Assembly: GCA_024449915.1 (NCBI GenBank)
Contig: JAMZAV010002203.1
Location: 59,908-123,907 of the forward strand
DNA: 64,000 bases
Direction: 5' to 3'
From: Sweltsa coloradensis
Taxonomy: Eukaryota > Arthropoda > Insecta > Plecoptera > Chloroperlidae
Below are positions 1-11,288 of this stretch, one piece after another; the first letter of the stretch is position 1; each line of letters starts with the position of its first letter. The notes under the pieces were generated by a model. The model did no database searches. It saw nothing but the letters and a program-made list of their open reading frames with translations, and had not been told where the DNA came from. A program made the translations under genes and the position numbers.

Positions 1-442
1 TACGGGGAAATATATTAGTTTTTGAGAGCCACTGCGCGCATGTAAAGCAAACGTAACAACGCACTTGGCCCGAGTTGATCAACCAAACTCGGCGACGGTG
101 CTGCGATCTCTTATCCGTTGCGCCTCCCAATATAATTGCAAATATTTGTGTATTACTATTCTGCAAACCTTGATAAGTGATATACGTATCTAAAACATTA
201 AATTTAGTTGTATTCAATTGTGTAATATATATCGGAGATGATTTTGAATGTGATTCACGTCAAAACAACAACAAAAACAAAACAGAGCTGTTGGGGGCGG
301 TAACTAGCGCTGTGTGCGTGAACAGGCAGGGAACAAGGAGCCATGAGCAACATCTAGGAGGCAGTGGTAAATAAGCTCGAGTTTCTTCAGGCTTGTCGAC
401 TTTGCGCGTAGGCATATTTTGCTAACAGTCTATGTGAAATAA
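1..442. other. Non-coding DNA, nothing recognised
   Basis: AT-rich sequence with a slightly GC-richer patch near 40-130. The only open frame (about 65 codons at 177-374) has no recognisable motif and no splice context, so no gene is called. Confidence 0.5.
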
Positions 443-712
443 ACTATAAAACGCCAAAGTCGTTGTAAGACGAGTGAGTGGGCCATGTGTTGAGTACCCG
501 ATAACATTCCCTTTCTTCCCCCTACCTAAGGCCTCCCTAGCCTATCATAGGCTAGAGTGGCGCATTATGACCTTACAATTGACGTGCCCTTATACAAACT
601 AAACTTTAAAACCCTATTATTTATACCAATACAGTTATCAAACTTAAATACAAATGTTCCCGAGTACACATGGCTCGCTCACTCGTCTAACAACGACTTT
701 GGCGTTTTCCTA
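443..712. mobile_element. Foldback/MITE-like element with 43-bp inverted arms
   Basis: Positions 448-490 and 666-708 are inverted copies of each other with only 3 mismatches in 43 bases. Both outer ends read AAAACGCC (left) or GGCGTTTT (right), and the similarity continues weakly outward to an ACTA/TAGT edge. The right edge, GGCGTTTTCCTAGT, resembles the 3' end of the Helentron-like family described elsewhere in this window (AGCGTTTTCCTAGT). The interior of about 175 bases has no coding frame. It contains a small palindrome (TAGCCTAT, one base, ATAGGCTA) and a 25-base stretch that recurs inverted near 4199. It may be a non-autonomous DNA transposon or two 3' ends joined head to head. No target duplication could be fixed. 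Confidence 0.6.
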
Positions 713-790
713 GTCTAGTTGGCTAAGGCACCGTTATACCCGAAATGTGGGAGACCTGGGTTCAATTTCCTTGTCGAGAAAGATTTTGTA
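711..790 (+). mobile_element. tRNA-derived SINE head (tRNA-like)
   Basis: A box-A-like stretch (TCTAGTTGGCTAAGGC, near 714-729) is followed about 30 bases later by a box-B-like GGGTTCAATTTCC (758-770). The spacing fits the internal RNA polymerase III promoter of a tRNA. A closed cloverleaf with a good acceptor stem is not evident and the downstream sequence is AT-rich, so this is more likely the head of a SINE or a tRNA pseudogene than a working tRNA. It starts directly at the right edge of the foldback element. Confidence 0.45.
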
Positions 791-903
791 ATATCTGAAT
801 TGTATTTTAAAAATTATTAAACATGTTTTAAAATGCATATAACGCAGTGTAGTCTATCATCTGTGATAATACTATTAGTACTCAATGAGGCAGCTAATCC
901 GAA

Positions 904-934
904 CCCCCTCCCCCCCCCCCCCCCCACCCCCCGG
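904..934. repeat. Poly-C tract
   Basis: An almost pure run of C with one T and one A interruption. Similar mononucleotide C or G tracts occur near 2570-2590, 11030-11041, 13524-13536, 21629-21638 and 62859-62867. They look like ordinary microsatellites; their exact lengths are probably unreliable. Confidence 0.8.
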
Positions 935-1119
935 GTCGGAAGGTTTGAAAGTGGTTTCGAGAAGCTATTTATATAACATTTTGATTTTTACTTGTTAGCC
1001 ATCATGAATTTGGTGGGTGTACCCACCAGGGGTGACCAAACATTTTTGTCAAAAACTAAATATATTTATTTAGAGCCAACTATACGATGGACACAAAGAT
1101 GTTGGAATAGTATATAGAA

Positions 1120-1320
1120 GGTCTAGATGACGCTTGAGCGCTGCTGTACCTGTTGCTAATATGGCGGACGGACGTCGGCCATTTCGGTGCCAACTCAAAT
1201 CGCCTAGAGGATAGCCTAGGCCTAGCTAACTCGGCTGGCTGACAGATGACCACGCGGTGCAGCTGACCGATGCCACCAAAATGGCCTCCGATCCCGTATG
1301 CAATTAGCAATAAGTTTCTG
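1120..1320. promoter_or_regulatory. GC-rich island with three YY1-like motifs
   Basis: This patch is clearly richer in G+C than its surroundings. It carries ATATGGCGG, GGCCATTTCGG and AAAATGGCC, all resembling the CCAT/ATGGC core bound by YY1. An ATG within the first motif opens a frame of only about 17 codons (M-A-D-G-R-R...). A promoter or first exon is possible, but no donor site follows the short frame, so the call is weak. Confidence 0.2.
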
Positions 1321-1329
1321 AGAACGGCC

Positions 1330-4300
1330 GCTATGGAGTGCTAGGGCCTTGGATGGGGACGATCTTTATGCCCCGTGACCTTGGAGGATTTTGATCCCAA
1401 AACATTTTGGCCATTATTGACGTAGCCTATTCGACCGCCTTTTCTGTAAATCCTCTATATTTTGTTTTGTAGTTTAGGAAAGTGGTTCGGTTAAAATTTG
1501 CTGATTACCAAGAAGGGGTGTGATTTTGGAATGCATATTTTTGCGTGTTTCAGTGTATTTCCGTGCACAGTCTCAAGGCACGATGTAATCAAGGGTCATT
1601 TTAGATTGGTATGACGCTCTAGTATCTATGTGGAACAAAAAAGAGGCAAGTTAAAGCCGATTTAAGAAATTTCCCAAAACGCCAATTTTTGCATATTTCA
1701 TGATCAAAACGATTGGAAAATTCGTGTAAAATCAGAGTTGCAAGATATGATTTTTTAAACTATCATTGATTATGTGGTGAAAATTGTTTTCGGGTAATAG
1801 CCCCTTTAATTACTTAAAATAAATATGTATGCGATTCATGATTAAAACCGTAATTTAATTAAAAGTGGGGCTTAATCAGTCGCTACCAGAGAATTGGCAT
1901 TTCTGCCTATCACCTTAATGTCAAAACTTGTAACTGCTAACACTACAGAACAAGAAGAAAAGACATATTCTTTATTATTTTCTATCAATTATTTTATGAC
2001 AAAGAAACGATTTTGAATGGAAATGTTAAACTAATTGGCGTGTCCTCCGTTTATGTAGTATGTAGGATTACACAGAATTAATTTGATGTGTTTCCACAAT
2101 TTAAAAATCCTTGCACTGACTTGGTATTTTAAATTCAAAATACAAAATAACCCCACATGACCAGTAAACACAAGAACGCACATTTTGCCTCAGTCGGTTC
2201 TACGCCCACGGACCAACCATCCAGTGTGTATTGATTTAAATACGCATTCAATTAATCCGTATTTCTAGTCATTAAGAGTATTAACTAAGCTCTTTTAGTA
2301 ATTTTGATGTGCCATGTCCCATTGGTGTGACTTTGCTTTCAAATGGTGTCGTCTTTTAATGCGCCTTCTAAGCATACCCGAACCCGAACGTTCGTTTATA
2401 AGTCCTGTTATTTTCCATTTGTAATCTGATATATTTGAGTTGGTTCATGTGTTCCATTCTGAATGGCGCTTAAGCCTGTGCGTACGAAACTCGGTTCTGA
2501 AATGTCATTAGCTACCATCCTAATGGAAGTACGAGATTGTAATTGAGAACAGCAGTAGGTAGGATTTGAAGGGGGAGGGGGGGGGGGGGGATACGCTCTT
2601 ATTGAAGTTGCGATCTTTATAAGATTGCTTTTCTCTATTATTGTCTTATCTATTTTATCAAACTAAAGTAATTTCTGAGAAGTTTTTCTATTATTTTGTA
2701 AATAACTTTCGGATTTTTTTGTAAATCCTCACGTTTCCTAACTCAGGGTTTTCGTCTGTTCAGCTCCTTTCTGATTCCACTATTAATGCTGGTGCTCCTA
2801 ATTCTTAGTAAAACTAAGCTAGCATTTCAAATAATTGTACCCATGATATTAAAGTGGTGGCAGCCATGGAATGCATTGTCTCGACGAACGCAATGATATT
2901 ATTAGCATGAATAGCAGTATAAACTTTGGCAGTGCGCGCCTATACTTATCGAACTAATTAAATGCTAAATTAAATCACAAACATCGACATTTATTAAACT
3001 TAAATCCTAACAATATGTTATTAACACTCCGTTCTGCAGCATTGATGAATACCTCGACGGAACGTAGGAGGAAGGAAATGCGTCATTGTTCCCCTCCTAA
3101 CTCTACACTGGCAGTTATATTGTGAAGCTTTTAGTTATGCCAATCGTGACACGTTTGTTTGTTTTTCACTTTTATAAGTATAATTAGAATGTGTTATAAT
3201 ATTTTTCACTTCATTGTTAATTGTGTTAAATAATAAGCAACATTGTGTTGATTTGCTGGTTAGGTGGAAGAACGATCGTAAGAGATTAAACCGGGAAAAT
3301 TGTGTGGTTGTTTTCACATATTTGTAATAACATAAAGCTACTAACTTTACTTCTATCTTGATTGTTTAAACCTCGCTCAAGTTATTATTATAACACACTT
3401 AGAACTGCAATATTAAATTAATATACAATAATGATGCTTGCTGCAACTTTTTTTTAAATTTGTACTTGTTTTTTCAAAAACATTATTTCTCTTTTTTGAG
3501 AACAGCTGTATAGCCTGATGTTTTCAATTAGCCCACTACGTCATTTAAACCTTGCCCAACTCTGTTTTTCTACAGATGAGTGGGTACTTGGCTAACATGT
3601 TTTTTTTTTTATCTACTGCAAACATGAGTATGGTTTATGTTAATGATACTCCAGGTTTAGACTACTCGTTAGCCTGTGTTTTTGCACCGATATGTACGTA
3701 CTTGCAGTGATCAAAGTTCAATCATAAATATGAAACTATGTTCTATATTATCGGTCGTTATTCGTACAAACCACGTATTTCCGCTATAAACCAACTTTTA
3801 AGTAGATTTAGTTTTAGTTTCTTCACCTGTGCATTATTAAACGTTATTAATCCTAGAGTGCCGCCCTTGGTTGAGTTCAAACAAGCTTTACGCTTCTGTT
3901 CATAGTCATAAACTATCCTGTGGTAGTAAAACTATTTTACCTACCAATGAGCTGCATTAACTTGTCTGTTGGGCGTCTTAATATGATCAAAGACTTAAAA
4001 CTATGAAACGAGCTAACCGGCAAAGCATTTTAACCACCTTTAATAATGTTATAAACTTTGCAAAGCACGGTATTATACTCTTTAAAATTTCCTTTGAAAC
4101 TGGATGGCCTAATCCTATGTTGAAATGGTCCAAAGAGAAGTAGGGCTTTCACGGATGTTGTTGTTTAGTTTATTTGGTTTAAGGGCTTGTTAACCTTTAG
4201 GTCATAATGCGCCACTCTAGCCTAGAGGAAGTGCGAAGGACAAACAAAGCAAAGATCCAGACTTAGTCAAGAGGGATTTCTCACGCCGTTGTCGTCTTTG

Positions 4301-6140
4301 TCATCGTTCGTATCGTCGTTGCCGTCTAGGAGATCGTCAACAGACGAATACTACCAGAGATAGCTTCTATTTTTATGGAGTTAAATAGCCTACTCTCATA
4401 TATACCAGCTGATGTTTGCGAGATGGACTTTGCTTCTTTTCTCGCCTTGTTCTATTGACAGAGGAACATGGGCCCAGACGTGGGGCAAACGCCTGGAATC
4501 GTGTTTTATGTTTAACGTCGAAGTACCGCTAGGACATGTGGGGTGGCAGACCAGTGCTGACACTAGACATATCCAGCCAAAGGCAGACGGATAAAAGTGG
4601 GTTTTCTGACGTCGTATTATTTTGTCGTCGTTCGCGTCGTCGTACTCGGGAAGGTCGTCGAGGGGAGGTGTAGGGGTTACTATCTAGACCAGCGTCAGGC
4701 AATCCCGACTGCAAGACAATACTTAGGCCTTCATTCAGACAAATCTCTGTGGACTCGTCAGGGACAAGAAAAATATAATATAATTAAACTTACCTTGCTG
4801 GCACTGGCTGGAAATCTGTCAATATTTACATCCGAACAGTGTTTTGTTTGTAAATACTATTGCAGTGAAGTCACCGCCCGTTCCACTCCGAGGTATGAAC
4901 CCAGAGTCCACAAGATACCTAACAGCTGCTGTAAGCTCAGCATAAGTATCTAGTGGACTCTTGTATGAACCCACAAGGTCTACTTGATCTCCGCTCCGCC
5001 GTCCCTCCCTCGCACATCACTCAGCATCAGTTATATCGGCACACAGCTCGAGCTCGCGCGAGGCACTGCCAGTATCTTGTCTTGCGTAATCACTACTCCA
5101 GCAACTGGCCATATGTTTAGTGTCGGTTTGCTCATAAATTTTACTATAATCGTCTATATTGGGCATACCGCTCAACCCAAAAATAAATTTAGAAAATGTT
5201 TTGTCAATGTCAGATGATCATAAATGATAAAACTATGTATGTTGTTTTTATAAAATATTATTCAGGAAAATTTTCATTGTGCCGATAGATTCACCTGAAT
5301 GCCTTTCCTGTGTCCCTAAGGTCGTTGTGCGAGGTTCACCCTTGGAATTGAATAAATGATGACTGATAAGGTATTGGCCCAAAACTTTCATTTAAAGTTG
5401 ACATTAATTTGGCAAAATTGTGAAGGCACAATTTGTAATTCTATTTTTTCGTGCGCTAATATACCCAGGGCAAACTCAGGGCATTGTCATTTTCACTAAA
5501 GATGGCTACCGGTTTCCCTATCGATGGTTTACTGTTGGTTTGTAGTTTATTGGCTTCATTGTTGTATTGAATCGTTAACCTAAAGTATTTTACTACAAAA
5601 TATATTTTATAACTTTTATTCACATGGTTTTAAGCATGGTAATTTAGCAATCACAATACAAGTAAGCAAATATTGTTGTTGCTTTCACAATGTCTTATGA
5701 CTAGAGATAAGTTTTTTTAGCGTTTTAGGTTTTTGATGCAACAAAATGCTAATTTTGACGATTTAAAATGCTAATTTTACAAAAAATAATGTTTTTAATG
5801 CCTTGAGAACTAGTTTAGTAATGTATTCTAGCGTTTTATGTGACTATATTGAATTGAAATGTTCCTACAATTCATCATTTACCAGAAGAAGTTTAAGAAA
5901 CACCCTACATTTAGGGTTTTGGTGGAAAAGAAACCAATTGATGCTACAAAATGCTAAATTTGTCAAAATTAATGCTAAATTTTCTAAATTTAAGTGCTAA
6001 AAAAACGTATCTCTACTTATGACTAAGACATTAAAAAAAAAAAAAAAAATAGAAATTATTATTTTCGCAATCTTTTTTTAGTACTAAAAAGCTAATGTTT
6101 AAAGCCAGTAAAATTTCCAATTTTATTCTAATATAATATA
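1330..6140. other. Long non-coding stretch
   Basis: No gene supported. It includes a poly-G tract near 2570-2590 and a GTC/GTT-biased segment near 4270-4330 and 4620-4650. At 4199-4226 is an inverted copy of 25 bases of the foldback element at 545-575. A 118-codon open frame at 4597-4953 begins with GTG and shows no domain; it is treated as chance. 5700-6000 is AT-rich with repeated AATGCTAA motifs. Confidence 0.5.
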
Positions 6141-6144
6141 ATAA

Positions 6145-6487
6145 GTATGCCTTTGTAATTGATCGCGCCCTACAGTAAACGGCAGGAGGCCATTTACAGA
6201 GAAAAATCACAACCCAAGGATGCATGTATTGTAATTAATAAATTAACTTATGTTTTAATAAATTAACTTATGTTTTATTTCGATTATCGTTTCAGCAAGC
6301 ATCCTATTTTTTTTAAAGTTATTCAACGCACTGATATTTTGAGGGCGTTCAGTTTTTTGTTTCATTCGCATTTTGAACAAATTAATTTGAGAAAAATAAA
6401 GTTTCATTACTCTGCTTTATTTGGTAACAACAAGCGTCAGTAAGTCTTTTGTTACATTGGAACATGCGGTTGAAATGACTGGCGCGG
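6145..6487 (+). repeat. Dispersed repeat family B, copy 1
   Basis: This stretch aligns by eye with 24069-24418. The best-conserved part (about 50 bases starting TTTGTAATTGATCGCGCCC) is nearly identical, followed by a more diverged 250 bases ending near GGAACATGCGG. The copies have different right neighbours, so the shared block is an interspersed repeat. Its class is unknown. A short direct repeat of about 20 bases occurs inside (6238-6278). Confidence 0.65.
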
Positions 6488-6496
6488 AAGGCACAG

Positions 6497-6522
6497 CAAG
6501 AGGTCGCGCCAGCGACCTCTTG
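6497..6522. repeat. 11-bp perfect hairpin
   Basis: Arms CAAGAGGTCGC and GCGACCTCTTG surround the 4-base loop GCCA. It lies at the junction between dispersed repeat family B and the Helentron-like copy that follows. It may be the terminal hairpin of family B, because it sits just past the part shared with the other copy. Confidence 0.6.
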
Positions 6523-6814
6523 TTTTTTCTTTTTTTGTATTTTTGGCTGTTTGTTAACACGATTCCGGCTAAACCCATACTCCAATTGCGATGAAATTTA
6601 CGATTTTTTTCGATTTTTTAAAAAATTCTTCGACTTATAACACCTACATGCTTTATCCGATTTTACTGATTTTTTCACAGAACGATAATTTTAAGAATTA
6701 AAGGGCCCGTTCACCTCTTTAACAAGTTATTCTTAAAACCAAGAACGAACATAAAAATTAAGTTCATTGTGTATATTTCCAGACCTACGTCAATAGGGGT
6801 CTTTAAATTCATCG

Positions 6815-6960
6815 GCGCGCTTCGGGTCAGTGACGTCACTGGTACGGAGCGGGCGAGGTGTTGCAACACAGCACAGCTACTAGCGGCGAGTAACGCGCGA
6901 GGCAGGTCCCGGTCTATCTGTCGAGATAGTCTGTTCTACTAAAAACAAAGCGGAAGGCCT
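6815..6960. promoter_or_regulatory. GC-rich patch with a CRE palindrome
   Basis: A locally GC-rich stretch with several CpG-containing motifs and a perfect TGACGTCA (6831-6838), the cAMP-response element bound by CREB/ATF proteins. It lies about 270 bases upstream of an exon-like frame inside the same inserted element, so it could be a promoter. There is no TATA box or clear start site. Confidence 0.25.
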
Positions 6961-7107
6961 GCGATCATCTGATTAACAATACGTTAGAGTTAAACCAACA
7001 CCTGTTTTGAAACACATACGTTATTGTCGTCAATTTAATGGTATAAATAAATAAAATAATAAATTGTGTTTAGAGTCTACCCACTCAGTTATATAACTGA
7101 TTTTCAG

Positions 7108-7289
7108 TGGGGGACATTAAACCAAAGCGACTAAGCCAACCCTGTAGGCCCCGACGCAATCGACGAGTGAGCGATAACCAACCAAAGATCGATATTTTGA
7201 ATAGGAAATATAGCAATCAGTGGTATGGACAGTGCGAACACCCGCAGATCAACGCCAGAATCAACGAGGCCGATTCAGAACAACTCTGA
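7108..7289 (+). CDS. Candidate terminal coding exon, unknown product
   Basis: A strong splice acceptor (TGATTTTCAG) ends at 7107. The frame beginning with GGG at 7110 stays open for 59 codons to a TGA at 7287-7289. An AATAAA signal follows at 7354-7359. The predicted peptide starts G-D-I-K-P-K-R-L, is rich in Arg, Asn and Gln, and has no recognised domain. There is no in-frame ATG, so it would need an upstream exon; none is evident apart from a GC-rich patch near 6830. It lies inside the TTAA-flanked insertion. It may be a captured exon or a chance frame. Confidence 0.25.
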
Positions 7290-9446
7290 AATTTATTATG
7301 TGCTTCGTTGCTAGGACGGCTCCAAAGTCACCGTTTACAAACTCCTAAGACTAAATAAATATTATATTGGCACGTTCTTATAAAGTTATATGTTGCCAAT
7401 AATGACAGGTAGGACAGGTAGTGGAGTTGAATAAGTATTGCCTATACAACAACATAATACACGCGATAGCGATTACACACACAAACACACACATGAGTAC
7501 TTGCACTTAAAAAAAATAAAAGTGATTTGGTTATGGCATTTAAAAAATTCAATTATTCTTCCACAATAAGTGAAATTACATGATTAAAGTATTTCCAAAC
7601 GCAATGGGCTGACAGCAGTTTTCCTAATCTTGTAAATGTCAGGATTGCCAGTGGTGAGGATCGTTCCGCGGACCTCCCGAATAACTCTCGCGCGTTATGC
7701 ATGTATTGTATCATGTATTGTATCATGTAACCGATTAACAATGTTTCATTATCCCAAGCGGCATTTTATTTTAGTTTCTCATGGAATAATCTGTATATTT
7801 ATTATTTACAGCCGCCTTATGACCACTCTTGTATATAAAGAATGAATAACAAATCTATGTTGCCTGTTTGATCAATTTCTGTTTGTAATAGCCAAAAACA
7901 ATGAGTAGGTATGCTTACTTTATTACGCCAGACATCAATGTTTCTCTATTGTACTGATGGATGTTTTTTTTCCAAAGCTTTTCGTAGCGTAAAATATTGA
8001 GAACATCTTTGAAAACGTTTGAAAACATCATCTGCCCAAAACAACTATATGCATAGTTATTATACACTGCGCCGACTCATGTTCAAGTAATTCACTAATA
8101 AGTCACTCTCGTCGCAACGATTTCACTCTTTGTCGTTTGACATTTTGACATTTTGTGGACAAACTCTACACCAACACTCCTGAAAAGAATTCGCTTGCCC
8201 TGTAACGTATAATAAACATTCTTATTTTTTTGCACCTATTACACCACTCCTCAATGTCATCATGAACGATTGATCGAAACGAGTGCACGTGTCCAACTGA
8301 TGTGAAGAGGTCTGCGTAAGGTTTCTGGGCAGTGTTTAATGTTTACTCTCTCCCTTTTTAGGCCCATTAGCTTATCGTTTTTTGTTTATATCGTTCGAGT
8401 ATGCAGGCACACCCCACTCATAATATATCTTATGCGATATAGATTAGAAGAACCATTCCAAACACAAACAAAGATTTAAAAATCAACATCAACAGCATAC
8501 TCGACAAAAGGATGAATAAATAACGTACTGGCATCGGCAGTAAATATATATTTCAGCTAGGTGTACGAGGTTTTGTATGTGTATACAGTAAGTGCGCTGT
8601 GCGCTTATGAAGTCAATTGTCAAAACGACATAACTTCGTAAACACCTCTACACTTGACACTTGAGCCGAATAACACATGGCATGCGTTTTTATTTCAACC
8701 TAAATTGAAGCGAGTATGCCATACTTGACTACATGTCATTTTCCCCCTCGCCAACCATCTTTAAATGTCCAATACGATAACTCAGTTCGCCGCGACACCC
8801 GGCTACTCGACTCCGAAGCCAAGGCCGTGTCATGCGTTGTTGCCAGCACAGCGAAGTGGCGAAAACGTAGTCAATTTCATTACATATTTAACAATTAATA
8901 TATGGTGATTATGATTATTTTCGAGAAAGAATTTGTTGTAAATGGAGTCTACTTAGGTAAATAGATGTCTGGGTACACCTTTACATAAGAGGTGAACGAT
9001 CCCTTTAAGATATTCGTGTGAAATTTCAGCGCAATCAAAAAATTATTTCTTATGAAAATCGAAATTTTACGTTTTTTTTTTTTTTAAACAATTCATTGAC
9101 TTGTAACATCTACCTACTTTATTCGATTGTAATGACTTTTTCACAGAACCTTAATTTTATGAATTAATATACTCGTGTGAAATTTGAGCGCGATCGAATA
9201 ATTATTTTATATGAAAATCGCAATTTTACGGGGTTTTTTCATTTTTTAAATTGCGATTAATTATAAAAAGTAAAAAAGTAAAGTTTATTTTTTAATAAAA
9301 TTTAAATTATTTTTTAAAAAATCTTCAACTTAGTAATGATTTTTAAACACAGAACAACAGAAAATCCGCATAACACATGGCAGCTCAATGCACCAATTAC
9401 GCTCATTCAACAACGCGCCTGAAAAAGCGTTTGCGAAGCTTCCTAG

Positions 9447-9837
9447 TGTAATCATGGTACAAGTACATTGTACATGCGAGGGGGATTTACATGGTATTAC
9501 ACTGGGACTGCAGTCGGTCCGAGGCAGTCACTGATCGGAGCCAATTGTTTGGTTTGGGTCGTAGTTAGCTACATGCCTGGATAGAGAAGTTTGTAAGCAG
9601 CTGACTGTAATCGCGGGTTGTAGTTTTATAGTCCCAGGCGCGTAGGAAGGAACGGGGGGAATATCCCCCCCACTTTTAACCGTGACCCCCTCACTTCAGA
9701 ATGTTAGAAATTTTGAATCTCCCACTGTTAATTTTTTATTTTTAAGTGGGTAAAAATTCTCTAAAAGTCACTATTCCAATTCTCTTTTTATAGTTTTATA
9801 GTTTTTACTGTACAAAAATACATTAATTTGGTATTGC
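9447..9837. other. Non-coding DNA with possible transposon edge
   Basis: No gene is seen. Around 9637-9680 the text CAGGCGCGTAGGAAGG followed by G and C runs recalls the terminal region of some hAT-type elements, but no matching right end or target duplication is visible. Confidence 0.3.
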
Positions 9838-9880
9838 TCCTGAAGAGGGGCATGAATTGCACCCTGGGCAAGCTTCCCAC
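9838..9880 (-). repeat. Dispersed repeat family C fragment
   Basis: The reverse complement reads GTGGGAAGCTTGCCCAGG and continues to a CATGCCCCTCTTCAGG-like end. This is the same block found at 10475, 11289 and 20986. Only the conserved core is present here. Confidence 0.5.
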
Positions 9881-10118
9881 AAAATTTATAAATCACTCAT
9901 TATTTCTAAAACGCACCAAACACAATATAAAAACCTGATTTTCAAAAAAAAAATATTGTGGTACTGTAGTTGGGGGTCTGCTCCTCCTAATACCCCTTTT
10001 CCCCGTGCTTGGTCCGTTTTCCCCAAAACTCATCAGAAGATTTGTTGTTCCCCCCTATTAAAAAAAAATCCTACTCGCCTGTGTGGTACTGCGCAATCGC
10101 ACATTCGTTCTACTCCCT

Positions 10119-10352
10119 TTCTGATTGTAACCAACAACTGCAGCCAGTTGGCGGCGACCCCAGTGTAATACCCCTCTAAGGTGGGTGTAGAACTAGCAAC
10201 GATGTCTACAGGGATAGCTCTCATAGGCAGCGTGCTTCTGATTGTAACCAACAACTGCAGCCAGTTGGCGGCGACCCCAGTGTAATACCCCTCTAAGGTG
10301 GGTGTAGAACTAGCAACGATGTCTACAGGGATAGCTCTCATAGGCAGCGTGC
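10119..10352. repeat. Exact 117-bp tandem duplication
   Basis: Positions 10119-10235 and 10236-10352 are identical as far as can be read by eye. The unit contains CTGCAGCCAGTTGGCGG and ends GGCAGCGTGC. Its length is 39 codons, so both strands keep their frame across the junction. On the minus strand this produces a 102-codon frame with a repeated peptide, which is a by-product. Identity implies a very recent duplication or an assembly artefact. Confidence 0.9.
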
Positions 10353-10474
10353 GCGACTTTGATTCGGGAGGTAGCGGGCTCGAAACTTGACACCGAGAAT
10401 ACGACTGATGGTTTTTCTGTGGTCGTAAAGGCTATTTTTTTCTCTCGTTCTTAAGCATAATAATTTAATAATAT

Positions 10475-10610
10475 TTCGTGGAAAGCCTGCCCAGGATGCA
10501 TTTCAGGCTCTCTTACTATAGGTAGGGCCTATGTTGCGGATAGGATAATTGTGAATGAATGTCCGAGGGCTGTTCAAGAGGACTCAATACCTTGCATTCG
10601 CATTAATGAG
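10475..10610 (+). repeat. Dispersed repeat family C, long copy
   Basis: It begins TTCGTGGAAAGCCTGCCCAGG and extends through TTGTGAATGAATGTCC and GAGGACTCAATACC. The same blocks in the same order occur at 20986-21145 and in part at 11289-11385. Copies are clearly diverged. No coding frame or terminal structure identifies the class. Confidence 0.6.
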
Positions 10611-10726
10611 TGAGGAAAACCACGGAAAAAACATTCAGTCAAGATTGCCGGTCTTGACGGGCTTACTAGTTACGAATTTAGAAATAATCAGACAAATTAT
10701 TGGGTCCACCATATACGCAAGAGGAA

Positions 10727-10915
10727 GAAGACGAAGAAGAAGAAGAAGAAGAAGAAGAAGAAGAAGAAGAAGAAGAAGAAGAAGAAGAAGAAGAAGAAGA
10801 AGAAGAAGAAGAAGAAGAAGAAAGAAGAAGAAGAAGAAGAAAGAAGAAGAAGAAGAAGAAAAGAAGAAGAAGAAGAAGAAGAAGAAGAAAAAGAAGAAGA
10901 AGAAGAAGAAGAAGA
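10727..10915. repeat. (GAA)n / (AGA)n microsatellite
   Basis: About 190 bases of GAA/AGA triplets with a few GAAA interruptions that shift phase. It generates long Glu-, Arg-, Lys-, Leu- or Phe-only frames on both strands; these are not genes. Long purine-only GAA tracts can form triplex DNA. Flanking sequence is unrelated. Confidence 0.95.
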
Positions 10916-11288
10916 TGAGATTGGTCGAGCGGGTAAGAAAAATAGTGTAGAAAACTTTTTTATTGAAGCCTACCCACACTCATCCACAGTTTACTGATTT
11001 AAGGTATCAGAATGCAAATTTCGCATTCCCCCCCCCCCCCCACATATCCTCGGTCTTGCCTTACCTAAATTATGATGTTAAAGAGGTATCTTACCTTCAA
11101 GCAACCCTCCTCCTAATAAACATCCCTTACGTGGTTTTGGCTTACATTTCCTCTATCGTGTTGAGTTCAATCTATTGTTGTAATCAATTAAATAATAATT
11201 CATAATCAATTTCTAAAAAAAATTCCTCCCAGTCAGAAATAAGAACCGATATAATGATAGTTTGTGTCGTATCTAGTTTTTTTTTTTC

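Larger units (their letters stand above)
6702..9004. mobile_element. TTAA-flanked DNA transposon (piggyBac-like target site)
   Basis: The ends are inverted repeats: AGGGCCCGTTCACCTCTT on the left, and on the right the complement of AGGGATCGTTCACCTCTT, differing at two positions. TTAA abuts both ends (6698-6701 and 9005-9008), a duplication typical of piggyBac-type elements. It interrupts a Helentron-like copy, which independently confirms that it is an insertion. No transposase was found, so it is non-autonomous or carries captured sequence. Assignment to piggyBac rests only on the TTAA site. Confidence 0.65.
6523..9446 (+). mobile_element. Helentron-like non-autonomous element, split by a later insertion
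   Basis: The left part (about 6523-6701) and right part (9005-9446) join into one element matching the copies at 22.7 and 63.3 kb. The left part has the conserved ACACGATTCCGGCTAAAC block and the 'TTCTTCGACTTATAACACC' block. The right part continues with the GTGTGAAATTT block and ends in a damaged hairpin plus CCTAG next to T. The 5' terminus TGGATGAGCG is missing. The continuity across the gap shows that the 2.3-kb sequence between was inserted later. No coding capacity. Confidence 0.6.

Noticed and set aside
4597..4953. 118-codon open frame
   Set aside because: It starts with GTG, has no domain or splice context, and lies in a GTC/GTT-biased stretch that lowers stop frequency.
9637..9700. 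Second hAT-like terminus (CAGGCGCGTAGGAAGG with G/C runs)
   Set aside because: No inverse end, no target duplication and low motif specificity.
10555..10979. Frames of 72-131 codons made of Glu, Arg, Lys, Leu, Phe or Ser runs
   Set aside because: They are translations of the (GAA)n microsatellite in different frames and strands.
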